A stretch of DNA of 54,760 nt from Calditrichia bacterium (GCA_023132435.1 JAGLYF010000014.1:1-54760), one strand, 5' to 3'. Shown: positions 30,050 to 39,175, counted from the first letter of the stretch. Notes: a model not told the origin generated them from the sequence alone. Made by a program: numbers and translations.

Positions 30050-31060
30050 TTACTCGTACCCATTTGGATTTAGGGACTGCCAGCGCCACATATCAACACA
30101 CATGTCATTAATACCGAAATATGTTTTCCAGCTTAATTCTCGATTTGCCCTTGCCGGATCTGCATAACATATGGCAATATCCCCCGATCTTCGCTCACCG
30201 ATTGTATACTTAATTTTCTTACCGGAAATCTCTTCAAATGCGGAAATTACTTCAAGAACACTAAATCCCCTTCCTGTCCCGAGATTGTATATATAAAAGC
30301 CCGGATCCTTTACTATTTTATTTAAAGTTTTCAGGTGACCTGTTGCCAGATCAACAACATGGATATAATCCCTGATTCCCGTACCATCAGGTGTCGGGTA
30401 ATCGTTGCCATAAACTGTAAGTATCGATCCTCTTCCAACCGCAACCTGAGCGATAAGCGGCATAAGATTATTAGGGGTAGAATTGGGATCTTCTCCGATG
30501 CGTCCACTACCATGGGCACCAACCGGATTAAAATAACGGAGCAAAGCGATATTCCATCGATTGTCAGAATTATACAGGTCTTTTAAGATTTCCTCAATCA
30601 TAAATTTAGTCCTGCCGTATGGATTGGTTGGATTGAGTGGAAAATCTTCCTTTATTGGGACGGTGTGTGGATCACCATACACCGTAGCAGATGAACTAAA
30701 TATAAGTGTACGGATATCATAATTTGACATTATGCTGCAAAGATTGAGTGTGCCGGTGATATTATTATAATAATAATCAAGTGGCATTTTAACAGATTCA
30801 CCAACGGCTTTTAGTCCGGCAAAATGGATGACAGATTCTATAGATTCCCTTGCGAATACGGTGTCCAGATTTTTCCTATCCAATAAATCCACATTATAAA
30901 AAACAAGTGATTTTCCGGTTAATTGCTGGATCCGTCTTAACGATTCTTCCTTACTATTACACAAATTGTCCACAACTACAATCTCATAACCTGCATTGAG
31001 CAATTCAAGTGTCGTATGACTGCCGATATATCCAGCTCCACCGGTTATAAGTAATTTCAT
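30050..31060 (-). CDS. galE: UDP-glucose 4-epimerase
   Basis: This enzyme of the short-chain dehydrogenase family interconverts UDP-galactose and UDP-glucose in the cytosol, the last step of the Leloir route. The NAD-binding GGAGYIGSH lies at residues 7-15, the catalytic serine region SSSATVYG at 122-129, and Tyr148 with Lys152 in YGRTK. The length of 336 residues is standard. The gene is downstream of galK and the symporter. Its presence together with galK and a nucleotidyltransferase, but no galT, shapes the reading of the pathway. Confidence 0.95.
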   Translation of the reverse strand: MKLLITGGAGYIGSHTTLELLNAGYEIVVVDNLCNSKEESLRRIQQLTGKSLVFYNVDLLDRKNLDTVFARESIESVIHFAGLKAVGESVKMPLDYYYNNITGTLNLCSIMSNYDIRTLIFSSSATVYGDPHTVPIKEDFPLNPTNPYGRTKFMIEEILKDLYNSDNRWNIALLRYFNPVGAHGSGRIGEDPNSTPNNLMPLIAQVAVGRGSILTVYGNDYPTPDGTGIRDYIHVVDLATGHLKTLNKIVKDPGFYIYNLGTGRGFSVLEVISAFEEISGKKIKYTIGERRSGDIAICYADPARANRELSWKTYFGINDMCVDMWRWQSLNPNGYE

Positions 31061-31197
31061 ATATTATATAGACCTCATTTTCACAGGAATCGGATATTTT
31101 ATTTACAAGAAATAGTAGACAAACAAGAAAATGGATAACCTGTTCAGAAGTATTATGCTATATCTTATTTGTCTCTTAGAACTAGCTTGTGCGAATT

Positions 31198-32622
31198 TTA
31201 TAGTATTCCCGCACCGTCAGAAGTCCTGCACCGTATGATAGTATCATTCAGTTTTTGATGTGGTTTTTCAGAATAGAAAAAATCCTTCATTTTTTCAATC
31301 AGCTCATTAGCATGAGACTGGTCGCTTAGGGTCAGGATCATACCCCCGAATCCGGCACCCACTAATCTGGTTCCATAAGCACCAAACTGCCGCAACAATT
31401 TTACGATAGAATCCACCTCAGGTGTAGAGACCTCGTAATCATTTGCAAGACTTTCATGAGAAGCATCCAATAATTTCCCCAATTGGATTTTTTCTTTGTT
31501 CTGCAGACATTGAACTGCCTGTTCTACTCGCTGACATTCTGTATAAACATGTCTGAATCTCCCTCTGACTTTATAACCACCAGGCAATTCGGTTAAATCA
31601 GAGCCTCTTAAAATATGGCTGTATTTATGGGCCAGATCATCCCCGGAGATATTGAAGATTGATAATAGTTCCAATAATGAATAAGAATCAGGCAATGAAT
31701 CAATAAATTCTAAAATCAGACTTTCCATTTCAGCGTAGGGTATGTCGAAATATTGTGGTGTGATTTCACCAATAAATTTGAGTGGTTTTACATTTAAAGT
31801 GTACCGATCTGAAATAAATAGATTAAATAGGTCAACAGCAAATTGACATTCTAAAACTCGTCGATTGTACTCCTCCCTTACATTACTGCTTTTCTCAGCC
31901 TCGATAAGTGAATGAAAAAGGATAACTTCGATATCACCAGGTGAAGAAATAGGTGTTACATGCAGGGGATTAAATTCAATTTTTAAAAAAGCATCCTTTT
32001 TCCCAAGCAGACAAGCAGCATGATCCATGCCACCGCCGGAAGTTCCGACAAAATGTTCTGCCTTGGCACATATTTCTGCTAATTTTGTGTTGTCCAGAGG
32101 GATTTGGTTGACAGTCAAAATAGCCAGGGCGGCAGCTACAACTAAAGCCGAGGAACTTGAAAGCCCGGCGGCAGGAGGTAGGGTGCTGGATATTATTGCA
32201 TTAAATCCATTTAGATTTTGCAGATTCAAATCCGTTGATTGACCAATATAGTCAAGAATTCCCTTGATCCCGGCTTTGATATAGTTACCCCAATGACCCT
32301 TTGAGTATGGTTTGATTGGATCTCGAATCGAAAATTGAATATTTTTAAAGTCGGGATTGACATTGGAAACATGAATTTTCCCGGATTGATCATCTTTAAA
32401 ACAGAGAATAATCTCCCTATCTATTGCACAGGGCAAAACAGTTCCCATATTATAATCTACATGTTCACCAATCAGGTTTACCCGGCCAGGTGCTTTTATA
32501 AACCAAATCTTATCATTTTCTTGAAAATTTTGTTTAATAAGATTTTGCAATGAAATATGTTTTAATAAAACCGGATGGTTTTGAATAAATGTATTATTAA
32601 TTTCACTCAATTTTCTAAGCAT
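31198..32622 (-). CDS. galK: Galactokinase
   Basis: This GHMP-family kinase phosphorylates galactose to galactose-1-phosphate with ATP. Family signatures are intact: GRVNLIGEHVDYN (46-58), the ATP-binding LPPAAGLSSSSAL (148-160) and GAGFGGMILTL near the C-terminus. It is about 80 residues longer than the usual 390, with an N-terminal extension of about 40 residues before the galactose-binding motif and additional insertions. The upstream neighbour encodes a symporter and the downstream one galE, so uptake, phosphorylation and epimerisation are grouped. Confidence 0.93.
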   Translation of the reverse strand: MLRKLSEINNTFIQNHPVLLKHISLQNLIKQNFQENDKIWFIKAPGRVNLIGEHVDYNMGTVLPCAIDREIILCFKDDQSGKIHVSNVNPDFKNIQFSIRDPIKPYSKGHWGNYIKAGIKGILDYIGQSTDLNLQNLNGFNAIISSTLPPAAGLSSSSALVVAAALAILTVNQIPLDNTKLAEICAKAEHFVGTSGGGMDHAACLLGKKDAFLKIEFNPLHVTPISSPGDIEVILFHSLIEAEKSSNVREEYNRRVLECQFAVDLFNLFISDRYTLNVKPLKFIGEITPQYFDIPYAEMESLILEFIDSLPDSYSLLELLSIFNISGDDLAHKYSHILRGSDLTELPGGYKVRGRFRHVYTECQRVEQAVQCLQNKEKIQLGKLLDASHESLANDYEVSTPEVDSIVKLLRQFGAYGTRLVGAGFGGMILTLSDQSHANELIEKMKDFFYSEKPHQKLNDTIIRCRTSDGAGIL

Positions 32623-32699
32623 TCTTTTTTCTACAGGCCTTGAATTACAATATAAAATATTTAAATCTCATCCCCAGAATATGCATTGTGGTAAATTAT

Positions 32700-34490
32700 T
32701 CAGTTTACCTTGAGTTTGCCAAATACCCTAAACAGAATGATCGTACCTATGACAGAAATGAAAGAGAAGATAATAGCAAGGAATATCTGACTATATAACC
32801 AAAATCCCGTCGAAAAGAGTATCGCATAGACAGTAATAATACCAGTAAACATACATAAAATTTCAAGAGGCAGCTGATGCTCAATGGGAGAAGCACCTTC
32901 CTTTATGAGTAATTTATGAATCCTTGCCCAGCCCGGGCCTCCAGGTCTTGTAAGTTTTACGAATTCGATCAAAGTCTTATCGTCGACAGGTTTTGTCAGA
33001 TATGTGATCAACAGCCATGTTGTTGTAGTCAACCCTATGCCTAGTAAAAGTTGCCAGTGTGAATGCTGATACCAATTCGGTACCACACCAGGCTCGGGTG
33101 TAGGTATGATTAATTTAAAGAATACAGCAATCAGAAAAGAAACTATCATTGCCGAAATTTCGGTGTAGGCATTTATTCTCCACCAGAACCAGCGCAATAT
33201 AAAGATCAGGCCTGTACCGGCTCCAATCTGCAAAAGAATATCAAAGGCCTGTTTGGCATTTTCCAACCATAAGGCTACAACAGCCGTTGCCACCATTAAT
33301 AGGACAGTTAATAATCGTCCCATTTTGACCAGCTGTTTTTCGGTTGCCTCAGGATTTACAAACCGTTTATAGAAATCATTTACGATATAAGAAGCCCCCC
33401 AATTAAGATGTGTACCAATTGTAGACATGTAGGCAGCGACCAGTGAGGCGACCACCAAACCAAACAGCCCTTTTGGAAGTAATGTCATCATAACCGGATA
33501 AGCAATATCATGTTTCAGATACTGATCACTTATATTTGGAAAACGGGCTTTAATATCAGCTAATTCGGGAAAAATAATTATGGAACTGAGAGCAACAATA
33601 ATCCAGGGCCAGGGTCTGAGAGCATAATGAGCTATATTGAATAGCAAGGTGGCACTAATTGCATTTTTTTCATTTTTAGCAGAAAGCATTCGTTGGGCAA
33701 TATATCCACCCCCACCTGGTTCTGCTCCAGGGTACCACACACTCCACCATTGCACAGCGACCGGGATAACAAATAGAGGAATGAGTATTTCCATATTATT
33801 GAAATCCGGAATTAGATTTAACTTACCCTGAAGTGAATTGTGATTTATTAAGTTACTAAGGCTGCCTATTTCAGGTTGTTTTACTGCAACAACCGCTGCT
33901 GCCACTGCTCCGACCATCGCAATACCGAACTGAAAAAAGTCCGCAAAAATAATACCGCGTAATCCCCCTAAGGTAGCATATATAACCACCGCAAATGATG
34001 CCAATATAATAGTTGTATATTTATCCAGACCAAACATAACCTCGCCAATTTTGATGGCGGCTAAGGAGACTGTACCCATAATCATTACATTAAAAAATAA
34101 ACCAAGATAAATAGAACGAAAGCCACGTAAAAAGGCAGCTAATTTTCCACTATAACGTATCTCATAAAATTCAAGATCGGTCATGACTTTTGAACGGCGC
34201 CATAGTTTTGAATACACAAAGACCGTGAGCATTCCGGTAAACAGAAAAGCCCACCATGCCCAGTTTCCTGCAACTCCATTCGTACGGACAATATCCGTGA
34301 CTAAATTCGGTGTATCTGCCGAAAACGTGCAGGCTACCATCGACACACCCAAAAGCCACCAGGGCATATTCCTACCGGAGAGAAAAAATTCAGCTGTATT
34401 TTTTCCAGCTCTTTTAGAGGTAATAAAGCCAATTGATAGAACAATTATGAAGAAAATGATCAGAATAAGCCAATCAATCAAATGAAACAT
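32700..34490 (-). CDS. Sodium:solute symporter (SSS family), probable galactose uptake
   Basis: The 596-residue protein has about 13-14 membrane segments beginning IDWLILIIFFIIVLSIG. SSS-family features include AEFFLSGRNMPWWLLGVSM and the helix with FSADTPNLVTD. This family couples sodium entry to sugar uptake across the inner membrane. Its place between the nucleotidyltransferase (14 nt upstream) and galK indicates galactose, or a galactose derivative, as substrate. The start has AAGGTGG upstream. Confidence 0.9.
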   Translation of the reverse strand: MFHLIDWLILIIFFIIVLSIGFITSKRAGKNTAEFFLSGRNMPWWLLGVSMVACTFSADTPNLVTDIVRTNGVAGNWAWWAFLFTGMLTVFVYSKLWRRSKVMTDLEFYEIRYSGKLAAFLRGFRSIYLGLFFNVMIMGTVSLAAIKIGEVMFGLDKYTTIILASFAVVIYATLGGLRGIIFADFFQFGIAMVGAVAAAVVAVKQPEIGSLSNLINHNSLQGKLNLIPDFNNMEILIPLFVIPVAVQWWSVWYPGAEPGGGGYIAQRMLSAKNEKNAISATLLFNIAHYALRPWPWIIVALSSIIIFPELADIKARFPNISDQYLKHDIAYPVMMTLLPKGLFGLVVASLVAAYMSTIGTHLNWGASYIVNDFYKRFVNPEATEKQLVKMGRLLTVLLMVATAVVALWLENAKQAFDILLQIGAGTGLIFILRWFWWRINAYTEISAMIVSFLIAVFFKLIIPTPEPGVVPNWYQHSHWQLLLGIGLTTTTWLLITYLTKPVDDKTLIEFVKLTRPGGPGWARIHKLLIKEGASPIEHQLPLEILCMFTGIITVYAILFSTGFWLYSQIFLAIIFSFISVIGTIILFRVFGKLKVN

Positions 34491-34504
34491 TTATACCACC
34501 TTTT

Positions 34505-35383
34505 TTATTTAAAAATATTATTGCCATACCCGTTTTCGAGATACTTCTGAACGATACTTATATCATTCTTGTATGTTAAATCCGGTACATGTTCAGAAAA
34601 CCAATAGGTATACATTGATTGGGTATGGTCATTGATCATCATTCTCACCGCAATAGGTAATTCTTTTTCTCCCCTTTTATTATCCACAGGAACTTTTTCC
34701 AGATAAGGGAAAATCATATCATATCCCAACCTGAATAAATTCATACTAACACCAATTTTACCATTTTTGGTTTTTACTCTTTTAATTTCCTGAGGTGATG
34801 GTTTCTCAATAATATTGAAAAGAAAGTTCTCCTCATCTTTTTTTGTGACAGAAAATCCTTCGATTCGTTCCTGAGGAAATTCCAATGCTGAGCGATCGTA
34901 TTCAATGCAAGCATTTTCATAGGGGGTGTCTGACAGCTGCTTCAGTGCTTTTACGGAATAGAGATTATCACTATTGCAGACCGTAAATTTTTTACCTCTC
35001 CAATCTATTTTATACCTGAGGGCTTGTAACAAAGCATCGGCCGTACCCAACGGTTTCGTTCGTCCCGCTGGAATCGTTTGAGTCGCATATGATATTTTCA
35101 TCCCATGAAATTGATTATCTCTATCCTTATTGCCATAATATTCTTCAGTGGAAAAATCTTTTTCACCGATAACAATAACAATATCCCCATAACCTGCTTC
35201 CCGTGCATTATAAAGCAGGTAATCCAGAAAAGGTCTGTAATTGTTACCCACACCGATCATCGACTTGGACCTCATGTCCGCCTCATTCACAAGACGACGA
35301 TCAATTTTATTCAAATCATTTTGTGGCTGTTTCATTCTTGAAGATATGCCACCAGCCAGTATGACCAGCCGATCTCCCATCAT
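34505..35383 (-). CDS. Sugar-1-phosphate nucleotidyltransferase (candidate galT substitute)
   Basis: The N-terminal LAGGISSRMK (9-18) is the nucleotide-binding signature of NTP-transferases. PLGTADAL (111-118) and SDN (138-140) correspond to the substrate and metal sites of sugar-nucleotide pyrophosphorylases. The length of 292 residues fits a single-domain enzyme without a C-terminal left-handed helix. It heads the operon symporter-galK-galE, in the slot where galT is normally found. I infer that it makes UDP-galactose from galactose-1-phosphate and UTP; the family alone does not fix the sugar or the nucleotide. Confidence 0.8.
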   Translation of the reverse strand: MMGDRLVILAGGISSRMKQPQNDLNKIDRRLVNEADMRSKSMIGVGNNYRPFLDYLLYNAREAGYGDIVIVIGEKDFSTEEYYGNKDRDNQFHGMKISYATQTIPAGRTKPLGTADALLQALRYKIDWRGKKFTVCNSDNLYSVKALKQLSDTPYENACIEYDRSALEFPQERIEGFSVTKKDEENFLFNIIEKPSPQEIKRVKTKNGKIGVSMNLFRLGYDMIFPYLEKVPVDNKRGEKELPIAVRMMINDHTQSMYTYWFSEHVPDLTYKNDISIVQKYLENGYGNNIFK

Positions 35384-35704
35384 AACAATTCTTTCACCTT
35401 ATGATTTTCTGCTATAATTTTCTTTCTTTTAATTGTAAACAGAAGTACCAATTATAATTGTTAACAAAACAATTGATTGACATATTATTTGAATTATTGT
35501 ACTTTTTGACTTTGAATCAGTTATCAGAACTACACATATTCATAGAAAAGATAATTATCATCCTATGGTTTAATGTTAAGTTAGAAATCTAACAGTAAAG
35601 AATTATGAAACAAAGTATACGCCAATACAGTTTTTTTAAGAAGTGAAAAAACGTTAATTAACGTTAATGAAACTGTTACAGACTTAAATTAATTCATCCA
35701 AAGT
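35384..35704. promoter_or_regulatory. Divergent promoter region between gal operon and wHTH regulator
   Basis: This 321-bp AT-rich gap separates the leftward gal operon from the rightward regulator and contains no gene. It holds several dyads: GTTAGA-aa-TCTAAC at 35580-35593, GATAATTATC near 35550, and an AATTGTTAAC-containing stretch near 35456. It also contains the triple GTTA array listed separately. These are plausible operators for divergent control, but no promoter elements could be assigned with confidence. Confidence 0.4.
35650..35679 (+). promoter_or_regulatory. Triple GTTA-repeat operator-like site upstream of wHTH regulator
   Basis: The sequence AACGTTAATTAACGTTAATG followed by AAACTGTTAC gives GTTAA at 35653, GTTAA at 35663 and GTTAC at 35675. 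It ends 25 bp before the regulator's ATG. Spacing and 22 of 30 bases match the site at 29202-29231. The position suggests autoregulation by the encoded winged-helix protein. Confidence 0.5.
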
Positions 35705-36982
35705 ATGGTAAATAATACCACAAAAAAAATCTTAGTTGATAAAATCACAAAAGATGAAAATATCCTCAAAGGGGAACACTATATAAATCTTTTAAAATAT
35801 ATTGTAAACTGTTCAATCAAAGGTTACATCCCCAATGAGATAAATATCGCTGAGGATGTATTCGGGAGGAAAAATTTTGATCCCTCAGAAGATACAATGG
35901 TTCGGGTTTATATTTATAAATTAAGAAAGAAATTGGATGAATATTATAAGAACGAGGGAAAATCTGAAAAGGTTCAAATTCGAATTCCAAAAGGGCATTA
36001 CAAAGTAGAGTTTCTATCAAAAAAGGATAAAAAGAAAGATACAATTACAAACATATTACAGAGTAAAAGACTGATCATCTTCGTTACTTCAATACTTATT
36101 TTATTTATAATAATTATTGTACAATGGTTTCACAATACATCTCTTAAGCACCAGTATCAATCTTCTAAATCATTTGACTTAAAAAATACAATCTGGGATA
36201 CTTTTCTAAATAGTGAATTACCAACTACAATAGTTATCGGTAATACGTTTATATTTACAGAATTTTGTGAAGATATAAAGAGTCTGCGAATTGTCCATGA
36301 TGAAAATGTACATAATCAGGCGGAATTTGAAAATTTCCTTAATCAAAATGCTCTAAGTCCCGAAAATTACTTTTTAGCTTCATGGGAAGTTGTAGCCAAA
36401 TCGAGTTTAATTAACATCTTAAAAATTCAGCCCATATTTTCATCTCATATGAAAACTGTAAATATAAAAACATCAGATCAAATTACCTGGGCGGATGTGA
36501 GAAGATCTAACATTATTTATCTCGGACATATTGAGACCCTGGATATATTAGAGAAGGCATTCCCGGCAATTTATTTTGAAGTTTTTGCAGAATTTAATAT
36601 GGATATTAAAGGAATAGAAAGAAAAATTCATATTGCCCACGATAATTTAGATAGTGTTTATACATTTATTGATCCTGAACTCACCCGAAAAAAATTTGTG
36701 AGAGATTATGTGATTTTGTCAAAGGCTCCAGGTCCACTGAATAATGTTATCTTTTTTATCATCTCATTTCACCACATTGGTCGGCTGGAGATCATTAGAA
36801 TTCTTACCGCTAAAGAGTTATATAAAGAGATTGAAAAAAAATTCACAGTTAATGTAACTGACGGGATTATGCCGGAATATTTTGAGGCGGTTCTTGAAAT
36901 CAGTGGTTATGATGAGACTGCGCTAGTTATTGATGTTAAACATTATTATGAAATTCCAGCGGGATTCATATTAAGAGACTAA
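35705..36982 (+). CDS. Membrane-anchored winged-helix (ToxR/CadC-like) transcriptional regulator
   Basis: The N-terminal 105 residues form a winged-helix domain of the type found in front of cyclase/TPR regulators: LLKYIVNCSIKG, EDVFGRKNFDPSEDTMVRVY, YKLRKKLDEYY and RIPKGHYKVEF. A basic linker (106-122) leads to one transmembrane helix (about 122-141, LIIFVTSILILFIIIIV). About 280 extracytoplasmic residues of no recognised family follow. This layout resembles ToxR/CadC, where an outer domain senses a signal and the anchored DNA-binding domain acts directly. There is no clear Shine-Dalgarno before the ATG. It is the one confident plus-strand gene in the window, and it faces away from the gal operon. 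Confidence 0.82.
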   Translation: MVNNTTKKILVDKITKDENILKGEHYINLLKYIVNCSIKGYIPNEINIAEDVFGRKNFDPSEDTMVRVYIYKLRKKLDEYYKNEGKSEKVQIRIPKGHYKVEFLSKKDKKKDTITNILQSKRLIIFVTSILILFIIIIVQWFHNTSLKHQYQSSKSFDLKNTIWDTFLNSELPTTIVIGNTFIFTEFCEDIKSLRIVHDENVHNQAEFENFLNQNALSPENYFLASWEVVAKSSLINILKIQPIFSSHMKTVNIKTSDQITWADVRRSNIIYLGHIETLDILEKAFPAIYFEVFAEFNMDIKGIERKIHIAHDNLDSVYTFIDPELTRKKFVRDYVILSKAPGPLNNVIFFIISFHHIGRLEIIRILTAKELYKEIEKKFTVNVTDGIMPEYFEAVLEISGYDETALVIDVKHYYEIPAGFILRD

Positions 36983-37748
36983 TATTCGGAAAGCATTTTT
37001 GATATAGTTCTAATGGTCACAAGAATCTTTCAGCCAAATTCATGAATGAGTATGAGACTCTTTTTACTATTACAAACCAATTCAAGGTCATCTGTACGAT
37101 AAATTTCCCAATATCTGATAATCATTCTATTCTTTTCTGATTTCTTCTTATATGGTTTTAAAATTCATTGCCACATTATTGCTACACTATGTTATACACA
37201 ATGTGTGAAAACTATGCCTGTTCAGTGCAATCAATCAGATTCTGAATCATATTTTCAGAAACACGAACAAGTTTTGTTTTTATTGTAGTTATATTTGGTG
37301 GGCATAGCAAAAGGAAGTCACTGCTGTGTGAAGCTCTAGGAAGTCTAATTTCCATTCATAATACCAATATAATATTGTGGAAGCTATAATCAATCATCAC
37401 CAACTTATTGGTATGTAAGTACCGAGGACCAGACTTGAATCCCGAAAAACGGGATCCAAACCCAATTATATCTCGAATCCAACCAGCATTTATTTTATTG
37501 TACCGATGGATATTTGAACCTACACACCTAAAAATAAGCAAGGGACTTTAAGTCCGTCGGGATACTTAAGATGGATAAATTTGAACACACGGCCTAAACA
37601 GCCGTGTGCCTCTGCGAATTTTCCTTTTTTATGCCTATTGGAAATAATTATATTTATTAAATTTACATCAACGACAAAGTATATCTAAATTTCAGCGTCC
37701 AACTATATTTGGCTATATATTGACAATCTGCAAAAATGGCAGATTTTC
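36983..37748. other. Gene-poor AT-rich spacer
   Basis: No convincing gene is visible in this stretch of about 770 bp. The tracked 61-aa frame at 37356-37541 and a 47-codon frame at 37212-37355 lack ribosome-binding sites and family motifs. The only structures seen are the hairpin at 37586-37608 and a small AATCTGC/GCAGATT dyad near 37725-37746. It separates the carbohydrate region from the toxin-antitoxin-like pair. Confidence 0.5.
37586..37608. terminator. Small GC-rich hairpin, possible terminator
   Basis: CACACGGC and GCCGTGTG form a perfect 8-bp stem with a 7-nt loop. A T-rich stretch (ATTTTCCTTTTTT) follows about 10 nt later on the plus strand, so termination of the rightward transcript is possible but not textbook. 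Confidence 0.3.
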
Positions 37749-37827
37749 TATGTTATGGATGGTGGTAAATTGATGTATTTCAGGAATATTTTGAGATATA
37801 GTAATTTAAAAATGGTTGAGAGGTATT
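37749..37827 (+). repeat. Left copy of 79-bp direct repeat flanking the AbiE-like pair
   Basis: This stretch aligns without gaps to 39176-39254 at a constant offset of 1427 bp. The last 25 bp (AATTTAAAAATGGTTGAGAGGTATT) are identical, ATGGTGGT is shared near the start, and the middle has drifted. It ends 10 bp before the nucleotidyltransferase stop codon. Confidence 0.75.
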
Positions 37828-37837
37828 TCGCTAAGAG

Positions 37838-38524
37838 TCATCCAACAATCTCTTTTAATTTTTGAATTAACATCTCAAAGCGCTGGGTCTGCGTAGCCGG
37901 CTCGAGATGCGCCAATACTGCCTCATGCAAAGACACATCATCTTTCACGACTCTTAATTCAGCCATTAAAAAAGATTTAACATCTGTATCTGATTCCAAA
38001 ATATCCTTTACCAGTTTTTTTCGATTATCCAAAACATAAATTATATCTTCAAAATCATGGCTGGTTCTGGGATCTGTCCCCCTCGCTTTATAGGCGATAA
38101 ATTTTGACGCCAAATAATAAGATAGCGGCATAATATTAATGTTGACTTCATCCAGATTATAATTTTGTAGATGATTAAATCCTGCATCAAACCAGGGATT
38201 TGACGGCGCCCACCCAACCTCTTTAGTGGACATCACATCTAAGAGAATATTCTTGTAAGTGAAACGGCATATTACCTTTTCATCTTTCGCAAAGTGGATG
38301 CCTCTCTCAGCAAATTTTTCCCTGAGTTTTTCTAATTCTGATAGTGATGTTATTTCAAGTATAATATCAATGTCCTCCGTCGGACGGATCTCCGGAGCAC
38401 CAGGATCGTCAATATAAAGTACCACTACGGCACCACCCACAAAAACAATTTTTTCGTTTAATTCCCCAAAAACATTAGCTACCGATTTTATAGCCTTGAT
38501 AATTTGTGTTCTGTTCTTTAACAT
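37838..38524 (-). CDS. AbiEii/MNT-like nucleotidyltransferase (toxin-type)
   Basis: The 228-residue protein has the nucleotidyltransferase signature FVGGAVVVLY (29-38) followed by the metal-binding RPTEDIDIIL. A conserved core ends in SKFIAYKARGTDPRTSHDFEDI. These fit the AbiEii/AbiGii toxin or DUF6036-like group of type IV toxin-antitoxin systems, whose toxins transfer nucleotides to cellular targets such as tRNA. The preceding gene encodes an HTH partner 44 nt upstream. Direct repeats bracket the pair. A phage-defence or maintenance function is inferred; a plain housekeeping transferase cannot be excluded. Confidence 0.78.
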   Translation of the reverse strand: MLKNRTQIIKAIKSVANVFGELNEKIVFVGGAVVVLYIDDPGAPEIRPTEDIDIILEITSLSELEKLREKFAERGIHFAKDEKVICRFTYKNILLDVMSTKEVGWAPSNPWFDAGFNHLQNYNLDEVNINIMPLSYYLASKFIAYKARGTDPRTSHDFEDIIYVLDNRKKLVKDILESDTDVKSFLMAELRVVKDDVSLHEAVLAHLEPATQTQRFEMLIQKLKEIVG

Positions 38525-38568
38525 TTATTAATATGCTTAGTAGTCTGTACAACAAGAATGTATTCTAT

Positions 38569-39081
38569 TTAAAAAATTCGTTTGCGGAATTCCTCTACAG
38601 CCTTTTGTTTTTCACGTGCACGCCCGAAGCGAATGGCATCAACCATGGAAATCAATTCATACAGGGTGGGATCTTTCGCACATGCGTCCGGCACACCGGG
38701 ATGCAAAGGTTCAATGGCCTGACCGCGCACCTCACCCTCTGCCCATGGCCAAACATACGATTCATCAGCTGAAAAATAATAATTAAGTGGAGGTGCGCTA
38801 TGTGCAGTTGGCATGCCACGTTGAATACCCCCCGGTTCGGTTGGATATACATAGCCAAGACCGTGTTCCAGGAAATCAAGTAAATTATTTTTCATTAACC
38901 GCTTTTTGTCATTAGAAAGGAGTGAGGCCAGTTTTGATCGGTTTAGTGATTCACTCACTTCGCTTGCACTAATATTTAAGGATAGAGCTAAATCTTTGGC
39001 CATCCAAGGTTTATCTTTTAGTGCAGCAATTTTTAAAAGAATTATAATATCATGTGGCCGCATACCTTTATGTTCTTTCAT
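38569..39081 (-). CDS. HTH protein, likely antitoxin/regulator partner of the nucleotidyltransferase
   Basis: The start is corrected to 39081 (MKEHKGMRPHD) because GGAG lies about 8 nt upstream and the tracked extension covers an operator-like palindrome. The 170-residue product begins with a winged-helix region (about 8-60 from this start: IIILLKIAAL, AKDLALSLNISASEVSESLNRS). A longer C-terminal domain with a Pro-rich segment follows, ending in a charged helix. Such HTH proteins regularly precede AbiEii-like genes and repress their own promoter. The function as antitoxin is inferred from this arrangement. Confidence 0.75.
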   Translation of the reverse strand: MKEHKGMRPHDIIILLKIAALKDKPWMAKDLALSLNISASEVSESLNRSKLASLLSNDKKRLMKNNLLDFLEHGLGYVYPTEPGGIQRGMPTAHSAPPLNYYFSADESYVWPWAEGEVRGQAIEPLHPGVPDACAKDPTLYELISMVDAIRFGRAREKQKAVEEFRKRIF

Positions 39082-39100
39082 ACGATACACTCCAATGCAT

Positions 39101-39119
39101 AATTCGCGATTCGCGAATT
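39101..39119. promoter_or_regulatory. Perfect 19-bp palindrome, probable autoregulatory operator
   Basis: AATTCGCGA-T-TCGCGAATT is a perfect dyad 19 bp upstream of the corrected HTH gene start. In an AT-rich intergenic region this is a strong candidate operator for the HTH protein. Confidence 0.65.
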
Positions 39120-39175
39120 GGAAATTAACATAATTAAAAGGCAATTTCAAGTATCATTACACTTTCGCCTCGCAT

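Noticed and set aside
37212-37355. Minus-strand 47-codon frame containing PPNITTIKTKL, faintly like the end of a LacI effector domain
   Set aside because: There is no ribosome-binding site, the similarity covers under 30 residues, and no further remnant lies upstream.
37356-37541. Tracked 61-aa minus-strand ORF
   Set aside because: No family, no ribosome-binding site, located in AT-rich spacer.
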